Shown piece after piece: positions 34,476 to 43,470 of a DNA stretch of 64,000 bases (positions within the stretch are counted from its first letter, which is position 1; each line of letters opens with the position of its first letter). The stretch is taken from assembly GCA_963832715.1 (NCBI GenBank), contig CAWHVB010000002.1, positions 310,001 through 374,000 on the forward strand. The letters run 5' to 3'. A program made the translations under genes and the position numbers. This stretch comes from DATFVA01 sp963832715 (GTDB taxonomy: Bacteria; Bacteroidota; Ignavibacteria; Ignavibacteriales; Ignavibacteriaceae). The notes under the pieces are model-generated. The model was not told where the DNA came from. It saw only the letters and a list, made by a program, of their open reading frames with translations, and did no database searches.

Positions 34476-36541
34476 TCTTTTTCTCCATCCGATTTAATTT
34501 TTGATTTCCATTTAAATATCACCAGTGTAATATCGTCATATTGTGAATGACTTTGTGAGAAAACTGTTACCTCCCGGATTACTTTATTTGCTATTTCATC
34601 GGGAGATGCTTTCGCATTCTCTACTAAGATTCTTTCGAAATTTTCCACCCCGAAATCCTCCAGCTCGGTATTTTTCGCTTCGGTGATACCGTCTGTATAG
34701 AGGACGATCAGGTCTTCATCATCAAGTTTTATTTTTGTTTCATCCAGGGAATTATCAAAATGTTCCGTAAAGTTTAAACCAAGTCCTATGCCGGAAGGAC
34801 GTAAAGTCTCGGCATTCCCGTTGCGGACGAGAATGACCGGGCAGTGTCCCGCGCGGGAAATAGTCAAAGTTTCTTTTTCCCTATCGATTATACCATAGGC
34901 TGCGCTTACAAAGCTGCTCCTGTCGAGTGTACGCTTAAGTATTTTATTGGCGCTGATTAAAATATCCTTCGGTTTGGTTATGATTTTGGAAAGAGATTCA
35001 AAGATACCTTTAACCTCAGCCATGATGAATGCAGCTGAAATTCCCTTTCCGGATACATCTGCAATAACAAAACCGAGTTTACTCTCGCTGATCTCAAAGA
35101 AATCGTAGTAATCGCCGCCTACTTCGAATGCGGGAATAAAAACGCTCGATATCTCGAGACCCATATATTCAGGATGCCTTGAAGGAAGTATCTTGCGCTG
35201 CACCTCACGGGCAACATCAAGCTCTTTCTCCAGTCTTTCTTTCTCTATCGATTCTTTAACCAGCGCGGCATTATCGATGGCAACCGTAGCGTAGTCCGAA
35301 AAAGTATTTATAGCGTTAATATCCTCATCATTGAAGATTGAGCTGTTCTTCTTTGCTACAATAAGATAACCCTTCAATTCATTATGTATTTTAAGCGGCG
35401 ATACGGCGGCGCTAAGATAATTGTCACTAAGTGCAGATATCTTATCAAATTTTTCCAGGGACAGAATTTCCGTTCCGCTTAACGATTTACTCTTAACGCT
35501 TTTATAAATAAAATTCGACAATTCCCTTGCGTCGAGATACCCGATATTCTTATGAGCTATCGTTGTAAATTCCTTCTGCTCGCTCCATAATATCCAGGAA
35601 GCATCGGCATTACATACCCTGGTAGCAATATCTGTCACGGTTTCCGCAAGGTCATTAAAATCGAGAACCTCGGTGATCAGCTTGCTGAAATACTGAAGGG
35701 AGGAAACCTCCTGGGCCTTCCTGTCGTAAGCTTCAGCTGTCGGCAGATGAAAAAGAGTAGTAAAGAACAGCACGCTGAAATAAATGGCTCCGTATATCAT
35801 AAGGATATTCAGGAATTGGGCCAGTGAAGGGGAAAAGGAGGCCAGCATCTTGTAATGTATATTTTCACCGCTGCTGTTTACGAGGTTTACAATGAACAGC
35901 ACGGCAATAACTACCGATATTATGAGGAGCGATCTTTTTTCTTTTTTCTGAAGGAAAGCTATCCACGATATCCTCACAGAATTGATCGCTATCAGCAGAA
36001 TAGAGATGATGAAGAAAGTATTCTTTATAAAAGAGAGATCGGGCAATTTATCAAACGCCGAAGAAAGAGAAGCCAGTATAAAGAAAACAACCATAGTATT
36101 GAAGTAAGTATTCAGGTTCCTGTTCTGTTTCAGGAAGAATAATTCTCTGAATGTCAGGAATATATAAGCCAGGAAACTGAGGATAAGGAAAACATAAAAG
36201 AAGCTGATTATCCTGAATACCAGTCCCGGCTGTCCCTGGAGGTTATCGAAAAAGAGGTTCAGTATCGAGCCGGAAAAGCTGATCATAAAAAATATTATTG
36301 CATTAAGGATCCCGACATTCATCACCATCGAAATCGGGTTGATCTTCTTATACCCCATAAGTTCTATCAAGTAAACGATCAGGGATATAACGGTTAAAGC
36401 GACAAGAATTTCGTTTATGATATTGTAGCCGATTGAATCCGCAGGCGGGACAAATATCTTAAAAAAGAATAAAATAACGGCTATCCCCATAAACAGGCGG
36501 AACTTCAGGTTATGTGTAAGATTAGCGATCATCATATTCAT
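34433..36541 (-). CDS. Membrane SpoIIE-type phosphatase with GAF domain
   Basis: The 702-aa protein has about eight membrane helices (residues about 14-265), a GAF domain (about 285-430, NTFSDYATVAIDNAALV), a signalling helix (KELDVAREVQRKILPSRHP) and a SpoIIE domain (VGGDYYDFFEI, DVSGKGISAAFIMA, LYTDGITEAK). It leads the partner-switching operon and is the first of three phosphatases that probably compete for the same STAS protein, each with a different sensor part. The helix bundle resembles 7TM-type sensor modules. It overlaps the STAS gene by 43 nt. Confidence 0.87.
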   Translation of the reverse strand: MNMMIANLTHNLKFRLFMGIAVILFFFKIFVPPADSIGYNIINEILVALTVISLIVYLIELMGYKKINPISMVMNVGILNAIIFFMISFSGSILNLFFDNLQGQPGLVFRIISFFYVFLILSFLAYIFLTFRELFFLKQNRNLNTYFNTMVVFFILASLSSAFDKLPDLSFIKNTFFIISILLIAINSVRISWIAFLQKKEKRSLLIISVVIAVLFIVNLVNSSGENIHYKMLASFSPSLAQFLNILMIYGAIYFSVLFFTTLFHLPTAEAYDRKAQEVSSLQYFSKLITEVLDFNDLAETVTDIATRVCNADASWILWSEQKEFTTIAHKNIGYLDARELSNFIYKSVKSKSLSGTEILSLEKFDKISALSDNYLSAAVSPLKIHNELKGYLIVAKKNSSIFNDEDINAINTFSDYATVAIDNAALVKESIEKERLEKELDVAREVQRKILPSRHPEYMGLEISSVFIPAFEVGGDYYDFFEISESKLGFVIADVSGKGISAAFIMAEVKGIFESLSKIITKPKDILISANKILKRTLDRSSFVSAAYGIIDREKETLTISRAGHCPVILVRNGNAETLRPSGIGLGLNFTEHFDNSLDETKIKLDDEDLIVLYTDGITEAKNTELEDFGVENFERILVENAKASPDEIANKVIREVTVFSQSHSQYDDITLVIFKWKSKIKSDGEKEWQSSALPLKIKEM

Positions 36542-36737
36542 TTAAGTTATTTTTTCAGGCTAAAATACTACTATAATTTTTCCGTTCAAAGACGGTCTTC
36601 AGCCATATATCCTGTGTCAAATTAAGGGAATTCCTGCATTTAGTAAAGAAAAGAGTTATGAACGGGTAATTTGTATGATGGGGACGGCTTTTAGCAGATA
36701 AAAAACCGCTGAAATACTGAACAGAAGAGCTATTTAC

Positions 36738-38303
36738 CTATATTTCAACTGAATTGTCTTTTTCCTCTCTTTGTAAGGTATCCTGGTGTATTTCTATCCT
36801 TAGCCGCTTCATTTCCTCTCTCATCCTTTCCATTTCTTTCTGCAGCTGTTTCATCTCATTCTTAAACTCATCCTTGTTAAAATACATTAGTGAATCATCG
36901 AACATTTTGAACATTGAGGCCATTGAATCGGGTAAAAAATGATTCATTTTACCGTTATACATCAGCGAATCACCTCCGAAAATTCCAATACTCTTAAGAA
37001 TCGAATCTACATTTGGTATCTGAACTCTTACCGGGGTTCCGGCTGAATCGCTGAATTCATATTTGAAAGAATAACTTTTTTGTCCCTTACCTCCCGGCAT
37101 ATCAATAATGATCGGGGGTACATTCCTGAGTGCTTCTTCAACCTGCTCAGAAATGCTGTCGAAATCGGGGAGCTGTATATCAGGGATATTTATATGTGAA
37201 AGATGCACCCTGCACATATTGGAATCGATGAAGACTTTAAAATTTTGATTCCAGGAAGGATCATTTTTCAACCGGGTAAAAGTGCTGTCAAGTTTCAGAT
37301 TTATTTTCATTTCCCGGAATGATCTGTTGGCTTCCTCCATTCCTTTTTTCATTTCCTCTTTAGCCTTCGCCATTTCCTCTTTGAACTTCTTCTTATCAAA
37401 ATTATATGGTTCGGAGAAGATTGTATCCGGAGTAAAAAAGATGTAGTTATTGTCCTGATTGTCTTTAACTTTATTGACTATTGTTCTAACATCCGGACTG
37501 TTATATGCAAAGTAGCCTGCCGGAACGATCTTATTGAACTGCTCCCTGTTCGCATCTTTTGCAAAGGACATGATATCGGCAACGATGGCCTTATTATAAT
37601 TCCATAGGTTGGGGTTGATTGCTACAGTGTTTTTATCATTGACAAGCACCTGGGTCTGAATGTCCCCGGCATAAGATTCAAGGATAGAATCAACCTGCCG
37701 TTTCTGTGCACTATTAAGTTTGAGTGTAGCAGTAAACTTTTCGAGATTATTTAGCGGGGCATTGCCGCCTGACGTTTTAATCTCAAAGAATTCTTTTCCG
37801 CCCTGATCGTATCCAAGTTTCAGATATTGCCCGTTCGATTTATCAAGAGGCAGCTGTTTCGAAAATGCAAAATTAAATACATCTTCATTTGAAAGATCCG
37901 AAGCGTAGAACAGGGGTCTGAGATTTTCCTGGTAAAAACCTGCGAGGTTGCTCTTCTGTTCTTCAACCAGTTTGTCTATAACACCCGGATTAAATTTGAG
38001 GAAAACCATTAAAACAATTGCAAGGGTGCTGAAACTGACAGCCGGTATCCATTTGCGGAACCTGTCATAAAAGCCGCCTTTATTGTTAAGTCCGGCAGCC
38101 AGCCTTGTTTCAAAATATGGTGCCTCGGGAAGTCTTTTAACGGATGAAACAGTCAATTGTTTAATCCGTTTTAATTCCTGCAGCTTGTTCTGCAGCTCCT
38201 TTGAAAACTTTATTTTTTCTTCTAATTCCTTAACTTCTCCGGCAGATAATTCACCGTCGAGATAAGCAGATAATATTTCATGTTTTGTATTAAATTTTCT
38301 CAT
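36738..38303 (-). CDS. Putative membrane-anchored anti-sigma factor
   Basis: The 521-aa protein starts HEILSAYLDGELSAGEVKEL, the usual beginning of an anti-sigma domain, but without the HxxxCxxC zinc ligands, so it belongs to the zinc-free type. One membrane helix lies at about residues 88-106 (WIPAVSFSTLAIVLMVFLKF). The long outer part has coiled, Lys/Glu-rich stretches (MAKAKEEMKKGMEEANRSF; MKQLQKEMERMREEMKRLR) and no known enzyme motif. It overlaps the ECF sigma gene by 4 nt (ATGA), typical of sigma/anti-sigma pairs. It should hold the sigma factor inactive until an envelope signal arrives. Function of the outer part is unknown. Confidence 0.78.
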   Translation of the reverse strand: MRKFNTKHEILSAYLDGELSAGEVKELEEKIKFSKELQNKLQELKRIKQLTVSSVKRLPEAPYFETRLAAGLNNKGGFYDRFRKWIPAVSFSTLAIVLMVFLKFNPGVIDKLVEEQKSNLAGFYQENLRPLFYASDLSNEDVFNFAFSKQLPLDKSNGQYLKLGYDQGGKEFFEIKTSGGNAPLNNLEKFTATLKLNSAQKRQVDSILESYAGDIQTQVLVNDKNTVAINPNLWNYNKAIVADIMSFAKDANREQFNKIVPAGYFAYNSPDVRTIVNKVKDNQDNNYIFFTPDTIFSEPYNFDKKKFKEEMAKAKEEMKKGMEEANRSFREMKINLKLDSTFTRLKNDPSWNQNFKVFIDSNMCRVHLSHINIPDIQLPDFDSISEQVEEALRNVPPIIIDMPGGKGQKSYSFKYEFSDSAGTPVRVQIPNVDSILKSIGIFGGDSLMYNGKMNHFLPDSMASMFKMFDDSLMYFNKDEFKNEMKQLQKEMERMREEMKRLRIEIHQDTLQREEKDNSVEI

Positions 38304-38896
38304 GACATCAGCTCCTCTTCATAGGGCCTAAGGATATCTCTCAATCCCTCCCTTGCTCTGAAGATCCTCGATTTCACAGTACCGATCTCACACTGGACAG
38401 TCTCGGCAATCTCCTGGTAGCTCATTCCTTCAATATCTTTTAAAAGCAGCGGAACTCTTAATTTCTCCGGCAGTTTGCCTATAGCTTTATGAACTATGGT
38501 GGAAATATCATTACTTTCAGGGGTAACAGTATCCTCTGTTTTACCTTCGGCTTCTTTAATCGGTGTAAAAATATTTCTTATTTTAATCTTTCTCATATAG
38601 TCTTTGCACTTATTCACCGTTATCCGGTAGAGCCAGGTGGTGAATTGTGATTCAAACCTGAAATTGTTCAGATTCCTGTAAACCGTTAAAAAAACGTCCT
38701 GGGCAATGTCATCCACGGAATTGGAATTGTTCATAGTCAGGTAGATTATGTTTCTGACCTTTTCCTTATGTCTCTGAACAAGAACAGCAAACGCGGATTC
38801 ATCACCGTCGATAAAACGTTTTACTAAAGAGAAATCGTCGTCCAGGTTTAGTATTTGAGCGTTCTGCAAATCTTTCTTTGTATTTTTCGTATCCAT
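38300..38896 (-). CDS. ECF (sigma-70 family) RNA polymerase sigma factor
   Basis: The 198-aa protein shows region 2 (DDIAQDVFLTVYRNLNNF, FTTWLYRITVNKCKDYMRK) and region 4 (LPEKLRVPLLLKDIEGMSYQ then EIAETVQCEIGTVKSRIFRA), the helix-turn-helix that reads the -35 element. It resembles RpoE-type ECF factors. Coupled by a 4-nt overlap to the membrane anti-sigma gene. It may direct an envelope-stress or similar regulon; no target promoter could be assigned. Confidence 0.93.
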   Translation of the reverse strand: MDTKNTKKDLQNAQILNLDDDFSLVKRFIDGDESAFAVLVQRHKEKVRNIIYLTMNNSNSVDDIAQDVFLTVYRNLNNFRFESQFTTWLYRITVNKCKDYMRKIKIRNIFTPIKEAEGKTEDTVTPESNDISTIVHKAIGKLPEKLRVPLLLKDIEGMSYQEIAETVQCEIGTVKSRIFRAREGLRDILRPYEEELMS

Positions 38897-39052
38897 CTTT
38901 TTAGACGTAAAATTTGAGTACAGGTTCCGTAAAATTATTCAATAAAAACGTAATAAATAACCTAAAAAATAATCTTTTGCCGGATATGGCTAAACTTGCT
39001 TTGTTACTCCTATTAACTTAAATTTAATGGAAAAAATTTTAGGAGTTGTTTA

Positions 39053-39394
39053 ATGAAAACTAAAGTCAATGAAAGGTACGAAGCCGTCATCATAGAGTTA
39101 AAGGGAAATGTGATGGGCGGTGAAGATACTAAAGAATTCAACGATTTGCTCCATAAACTGATTGACGAGGGAAAGAAAAATATAGTAGTTGACCTTTCTG
39201 ATGTTAAATTCATGAACAGCTCAGGACTTGGAATGATGATCGGAGGGTTAACAACTATGAAAAAAGCAGGCGGAAACCTGAAACTGGCTCGTGTAACCGA
39301 GAAAATTGAGAGTCTGCTGATTATCACCAAGCTCATCACTATCTTTGAATTTTACGATAATGTAGATGATGCAATAAAAAGTTTTTCAAATTAA
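39053..39394 (+). CDS. STAS anti-sigma factor antagonist, stand-alone
   Basis: The 113-aa STAS protein has the motif VVDLSDVKFMNSSGLGMMIG with its predicted phosphoserine (NSSGLG). A GGAG ribosome site precedes the ATG. It is divergent from the ECF sigma gene and ends in its own terminator, so it is transcribed alone. It could be a second substrate for the RsbW-like kinase and the three phosphatases encoded at 29.4-36.5 kb; this is inferred from proximity. Confidence 0.9.
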   Translation: MKTKVNERYEAVIIELKGNVMGGEDTKEFNDLLHKLIDEGKKNIVVDLSDVKFMNSSGLGMMIGGLTTMKKAGGNLKLARVTEKIESLLIITKLITIFEFYDNVDDAIKSFSN

Positions 39395-39425
39395 TTTCTT
39401 CATAGAAGCAGTTTTATGTAGTTTT

Positions 39426-39454
39426 AAACTCCGGATTTTATTCGGAGTTTTTAT
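39426..39454 (+). terminator. Terminator after the STAS gene
   Basis: AAACTCCG (39426-39433) pairs with CGGAGTTT (39443-39450), then TTTATTTT. purA starts 28 bp later, so readthrough or a very short leader is implied. Confidence 0.8.
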
Positions 39455-39481
39455 TTTGAGAATTTTAATAAAGAGTGTTAA

Positions 39482-40753
39482 ATGCGAGTAACTGTTCTAG
39501 TCGGAAGTCAGTGGGGAGACGAGGGAAAAGGTAAGATTGTTGATATTCTGAGTGAAAATTATGATATAGTAACCCGTTACCAGGGGGGAGCAAACGCCGG
39601 TCATACTGTTACAATCGGCGAAAAACAATATATCCTTCACCTGATCCCTTCAGGCATCCTGAGAGAAAATGTAATCTGTGTTATCGGCAATGGTGTTGTG
39701 ATAGATCCGAACGCCCTGCTTGACGAGATTGAACTTCTCCGCAAAAACGGGATAAACGTAGACGGCAGGCTGTTTATTAGTCATAATGCACACCTCATTA
39801 TGCCTTACCATAAGCTCCTTGATAATATCAGTGAGAATAACGGAAACAAAATAGGGACAACCGGAAGAGGCATTGGTCCTTGCTACATCGACAAATATGC
39901 ACGCAAAGGGATCAAAATAGTTGATTTGCTCAACAAGCAAGTGCTTGAAGAAAAAATACGCGAAAACCTGAAAGAGAAAAATAACCTGCTGAAGAAGATC
40001 TACGATCATGAGGAACTCGACGTAGAAGAAATTATTAAAGAGTATGTGGAATTTGATAAGATAATAGATAAGTATGTGAAGGATGTGCCTGCATACCTTA
40101 ATCATGCTATTGCGGAAGGGAAATCAATCCTTCTTGAAGGCGCTCAGGGAGCACTCCTTGACGTCGATCATGGCACCTATCCTTATGTTACCTCATCAAG
40201 TCCTACTTCCGGCGGCGCCTGCACGGGGACGGGAATTCCGCCCACTAAGATAAATCTTGTATTCGGAATCGTTAAAGCTTATACAACAAGAGTCGGATTC
40301 GGACCTTTCCCCACCGAACTTGAAGATGAGACCGGTGAAAGCCTTAGAAAGATCGGCGCTGAGTACGGGGCAACAACTGGCAGACCGAGGAGATGCGGCT
40401 GGTTTGATGCTTTCCTCGTTAAATATTCTGCCATGGTTAACGGGATAGAAGAAGCTGCAATTACAAAGCTCGATGTGCTGGGTTCATTCAGCGAGATAAA
40501 GATTTGCACCGGCTATGAACTGGACGGAAAAATGTTAAAATCATACCCTACTGATGTTCAGAGATTATCACGGGTTAAACCCTGTTATAAAACTTTTAAG
40601 GGATGGAATTCAGATATCTCAAAATGCCGCTCATATTCCGACCTGCCTTCCGAAGCAAAGGAATATCTTGAGTTTATCGCAAATCATACGGGAATAAAAA
40701 TTACCATTGTCTCGGTAGGACCTAAAAGGACTCAGACTTTTTTCATCGCATAG
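39482..40753 (+). CDS. purA: Adenylosuccinate synthetase
   Basis: The 423-aa enzyme has GSQWGDEGKGK (GTP loop with catalytic Asp) at residues about 7-17 and NAGHTV with the catalytic His at about 38-43, followed by IGTTGRGIGPCY, ILLEGAQGALLDVDHGTYPY (IMP and metal binding) and TGRPRRCGWFD. It joins IMP and aspartate with GTP to adenylosuccinate, the first step to AMP. It appears as a single gene without biosynthetic neighbours. The length is normal and the C-terminal KRTQTF end is complete. Confidence 0.96.
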   Translation: MRVTVLVGSQWGDEGKGKIVDILSENYDIVTRYQGGANAGHTVTIGEKQYILHLIPSGILRENVICVIGNGVVIDPNALLDEIELLRKNGINVDGRLFISHNAHLIMPYHKLLDNISENNGNKIGTTGRGIGPCYIDKYARKGIKIVDLLNKQVLEEKIRENLKEKNNLLKKIYDHEELDVEEIIKEYVEFDKIIDKYVKDVPAYLNHAIAEGKSILLEGAQGALLDVDHGTYPYVTSSSPTSGGACTGTGIPPTKINLVFGIVKAYTTRVGFGPFPTELEDETGESLRKIGAEYGATTGRPRRCGWFDAFLVKYSAMVNGIEEAAITKLDVLGSFSEIKICTGYELDGKMLKSYPTDVQRLSRVKPCYKTFKGWNSDISKCRSYSDLPSEAKEYLEFIANHTGIKITIVSVGPKRTQTFFIA

Positions 40754-40857
40754 GAATCAGGTATTCCGGGCTATTAACCGAAATTATGACTGGATTTTTT
40801 ACCCTTAAAAGTGCGATAATTGGCTTTGTTTTTTAATAATTCCGGGTAAACCAACCC

Positions 40858-42072
40858 ATGAAAATGTCCGGCGGACCGGCTTCCTTAAATATAAAAATCA
40901 GCCTCATTGTTGTAGCTTTCCTGATAGCTGTCGGCACATTGTATTATACTCAGGATCTTGTGAAAGTGCTGCAGGAAAGGGAAAGAACTATTGTTGAGCT
41001 TTATGCTAAGGGGATAGAGTACGTAGCGAATACTTCCGAGCCAAATGCAGATATTACATTTCTTTTTGATAATATACTGAAGCCTATAGACTTTCCGCTG
41101 ATATCAACCGGTCCCGATAACATAGTAAAAATTGATAACATTCACGACATCAAGGATGTCAGGAATATAAAATACGATACTACCCTGAACAGAGATGAAC
41201 TCGAGACTTTCTTCAATCAGCGGGTAAGGGAAATGGACGATTCCCATAAACCGATTCTTGTTACATATGAGGATTCGCTGATCCTTCAGAAAATACACTA
41301 CGGCGATTCGGACCTGATTAACCGGCTAAGACTTTATCCTTACTTCCAGATAATTATAGCAGTGTTATTCATTGTAATTGGCTATGTTGGCTTCAGCAGC
41401 ATCAAACGGAGCGAACAGAGTAATATATGGGTCGGAATGGCAAAGGAGACAGCACATCAGTTCGGTACGCCTATCTCCAGCCTTATGGGCTGGCTTGAAA
41501 TGCTGAAGATTAATTACCAGGACCCGGATAAGGTTATCGACATTGCCGATGAAATCGGGAGTGATGTTGAAAAGCTTAATAAAATAACTTACAGGTTCTC
41601 TAAGATCGGTTCTACTCCTGAAATAAAACCGAGGAATGTTTACACAGAAGTAAAGAAAATTACCGACTATTTCCAGAGACGGCTGCCTAATGGAAAAAGC
41701 GTTGAACTGACCATAAATGGGGATAAAGAACTTTGTGCTGAAATGAATTCAGAACTTTTCGGATGGGTTATTGAAAATCTTGTCAAAAACTCTCTAGATG
41801 CCATTGATCATAAAGCAGGAGTAATAAGTATAACCATTTCCGGCTCTAAGGGTGATGTTGAAGTCTGTGTTTTTGACAATGGGAAAGGGATAGAATACAA
41901 ACGCAGAAAAGATGTATTTCGTCCGGGCTATAGTACTAAAAGAAGAGGATGGGGACTCGGGCTGAGCCTTTCAAAAAGGATTATTGAAGGCTACCATGGG
42001 GGAAAAATCTATGTTAAGAATTCATCACCGGGAGAAGGGACAACGATAGCTATTCTTCTGAACAGGTGTTAG
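40858..42072 (+). CDS. Sensor histidine kinase, membrane-bound
   Basis: The 404-aa kinase has two membrane helices (about residues 12-30 and 163-182) around an extracytoplasmic sensor of about 130 aa, no HAMP or PAS, then a HisKA variant MAKETAHQFGTPISSLMGW with the phospho-His, and an HATPase with ENLVKNSLDAID, DNGKGIEY and GWGLGLSLSKRII. This HQFGTPISSL form is common in Bacteroidota. No response regulator is adjacent, so it may act on one elsewhere. Its last four bases overlap the stop of convergent nadA. Two ATGs (40858, 40864) are possible starts. Confidence 0.88.
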   Translation: MKMSGGPASLNIKISLIVVAFLIAVGTLYYTQDLVKVLQERERTIVELYAKGIEYVANTSEPNADITFLFDNILKPIDFPLISTGPDNIVKIDNIHDIKDVRNIKYDTTLNRDELETFFNQRVREMDDSHKPILVTYEDSLILQKIHYGDSDLINRLRLYPYFQIIIAVLFIVIGYVGFSSIKRSEQSNIWVGMAKETAHQFGTPISSLMGWLEMLKINYQDPDKVIDIADEIGSDVEKLNKITYRFSKIGSTPEIKPRNVYTEVKKITDYFQRRLPNGKSVELTINGDKELCAEMNSELFGWVIENLVKNSLDAIDHKAGVISITISGSKGDVEVCVFDNGKGIEYKRRKDVFRPGYSTKRRGWGLGLSLSKRIIEGYHGGKIYVKNSSPGEGTTIAILLNRC

Positions 42073-43013
42073 CTCATTTCCAGCATTCTTTCTATTGGCC
42101 TCAATGCAGCTTTCATCAAATTACTATCCAGCAGAACTTCGGGCTTTTTATTCTTCATACAGAGATATAATTTCTCCATGGTGTTCAGCTTCATGTAGGG
42201 ACATTCGTTACAGCTGCAGTTTGCCTCGGGCGGAGCGGCAATCAATGTTTTACCCGGAACCAGCTTCTTCATCTGGTGAAGGATTCCTGATTCTGTTGCA
42301 ACAATGAATTCATCCGCAGGTTCTTCCTGTACATATTTTAATAATTTACTTGTTGAACCTATAAAGTCTGCATGGTTTAATACAATCTCCTCGCATTCCG
42401 GGTGCGCAATGATTTTCGCCTGCGGGTGCTCAAGTTTTAGATCAATCAATTTTCTTTCACTGAATGTTTCGTGTACAATACAGGATCCGTCCCATAGAAG
42501 CATTTCCCGGCCGGTCTTTTTGATTAAATATCTGCCGAGATTTCTATCGGGAGCAAAAAGTATTGGTTTTTCACGTGGGATCTGGTTGATGATCTTTTCT
42601 GCATTGCTTGATGTACATATGATATCACTTAGCGCCTTTACTTCAGCAGTGCAGTTTATATAAGTAATGGAAATATGATCCGGATGCTGCTCACGGAAGG
42701 CCTTAAATAGCGAGGCCGGACAACTGTCGGCAAGCGAACATCCTGCCTCAAGATCGGGAAGCAGCACAAGTTTATCAGGATTAAGTATCTTCGCAGTCTC
42801 AGCCATAAAATGAACACCGGCAAAAACAATAACGTCGGCTTTAGTCGATTTAGCCTTTCTCGCGAGGTCAAGACTGTCCCCCACAAAATCAGCTATATCC
42901 TGAATTTCCGATTCCTGGTAATAATGAGCAAGTATAACAGCATTCAAATCTTTACGGAGTTTATTGATCTCTTCTTCAAGGTCCAGATCAACAAGTCCTG
43001 TCTGCTCTAACAT
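42069..43013 (-). CDS. nadA: Quinolinate synthase A
   Basis: The 314-aa enzyme has the usual AVILAHYYQESEIQDIADF (residues about 31-49), the three iron-sulfur cysteines in GCSLADSC, in the INCTAEVKA region and in CSCNECPYMKLNTM, and IAHPECEE. With a [4Fe-4S] cluster it condenses iminoaspartate and dihydroxyacetone phosphate to quinolinate in NAD synthesis. No nadB or nadC is adjacent. Length is typical of the family. Confidence 0.95.
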   Translation of the reverse strand: MLEQTGLVDLDLEEEINKLRKDLNAVILAHYYQESEIQDIADFVGDSLDLARKAKSTKADVIVFAGVHFMAETAKILNPDKLVLLPDLEAGCSLADSCPASLFKAFREQHPDHISITYINCTAEVKALSDIICTSSNAEKIINQIPREKPILFAPDRNLGRYLIKKTGREMLLWDGSCIVHETFSERKLIDLKLEHPQAKIIAHPECEEIVLNHADFIGSTSKLLKYVQEEPADEFIVATESGILHQMKKLVPGKTLIAAPPEANCSCNECPYMKLNTMEKLYLCMKNKKPEVLLDSNLMKAALRPIERMLEMS

Positions 43014-43184
43014 ATATCTAATTCCTTTTTGAGTATCAAAATAATAAGTATCTCTGGATATTATCTTATTATGAGATTAAGATGTTTGAAAATATGCAAA
43101 AACCGGACTTTATCAAATGGCATAGTACTTGACCTATACATATCGAAGTAGTTCATAGTTTAAGCATAACACCCTTCCAATTTA

Positions 43185-43217
43185 AACTGCCGGATTTGCG
43201 ATAAATTTCCGGCAGTT
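43185..43217 (+). terminator. Hairpin A with T-tail, possible small-RNA 3' end
   Basis: AACTGCCGGA (43185-43194) and TCCGGCAGTT (43208-43217) pair over 10 bp, then CCTTTTTT. No plus-strand gene precedes it, so it would terminate a short noncoding transcript or act on the minus strand. Confidence 0.5.
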
Positions 43218-43409
43218 CCTTTTTTAAAGAGCCTTTCCAAAACTTCCTGTAAAAATGTAATCTTGTATAGTAAAACTTACTGCAAAATAACCGCAGGCTA
43301 AAGTTTCTGACGATTTTGGCGTATTTCCCGATGGCATATAACTTGAACCATTAGACACGAAAATAGAAAATAGTTTTTTGCATAGTACCCCCTCCATAAA
43401 TGACACACG

Positions 43410-43445
43410 AACTGTCGGATTTTCACCCTCAAAGATCCGACAGTT
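43410..43445. terminator. Hairpin B, duplicate of hairpin A
   Basis: AACTGTCGGAT (43410-43420) and ATCCGACAGTT (43435-43445) form a perfect 11-bp stem with a 14-nt loop. The tail CTCCTTTAAAG resembles that of hairpin A. It lies 25 bp past the aroB stop, so it may terminate aroB on the minus strand or a small RNA on the plus strand. Confidence 0.5.
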
Positions 43446-43470
43446 TCTCCTTTAAAGCGAACCTGAACTT

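Larger units (their letters stand above)
43014..43470. other. 457-bp gap between nadA and aroB with a degenerate tandem duplication
   Basis: ATGGCATA...ACTTGA..CC occurs at about 43117-43135 and again at 43331-43348, and each copy is followed 60-70 bp later by a related hairpin (43185-43217, 43410-43445) with a TTTAAAG-ending pyrimidine tail. A 60-codon minus-strand frame lies at 43224-43406 but has no family match that I recognise. Confidence 0.5.

Noticed and set aside
43224..43406. 60-codon minus-strand frame between the twin hairpins
   Set aside because: No family resemblance and its start region lies in the duplicated hairpin zone; better explained by a noncoding duplication.
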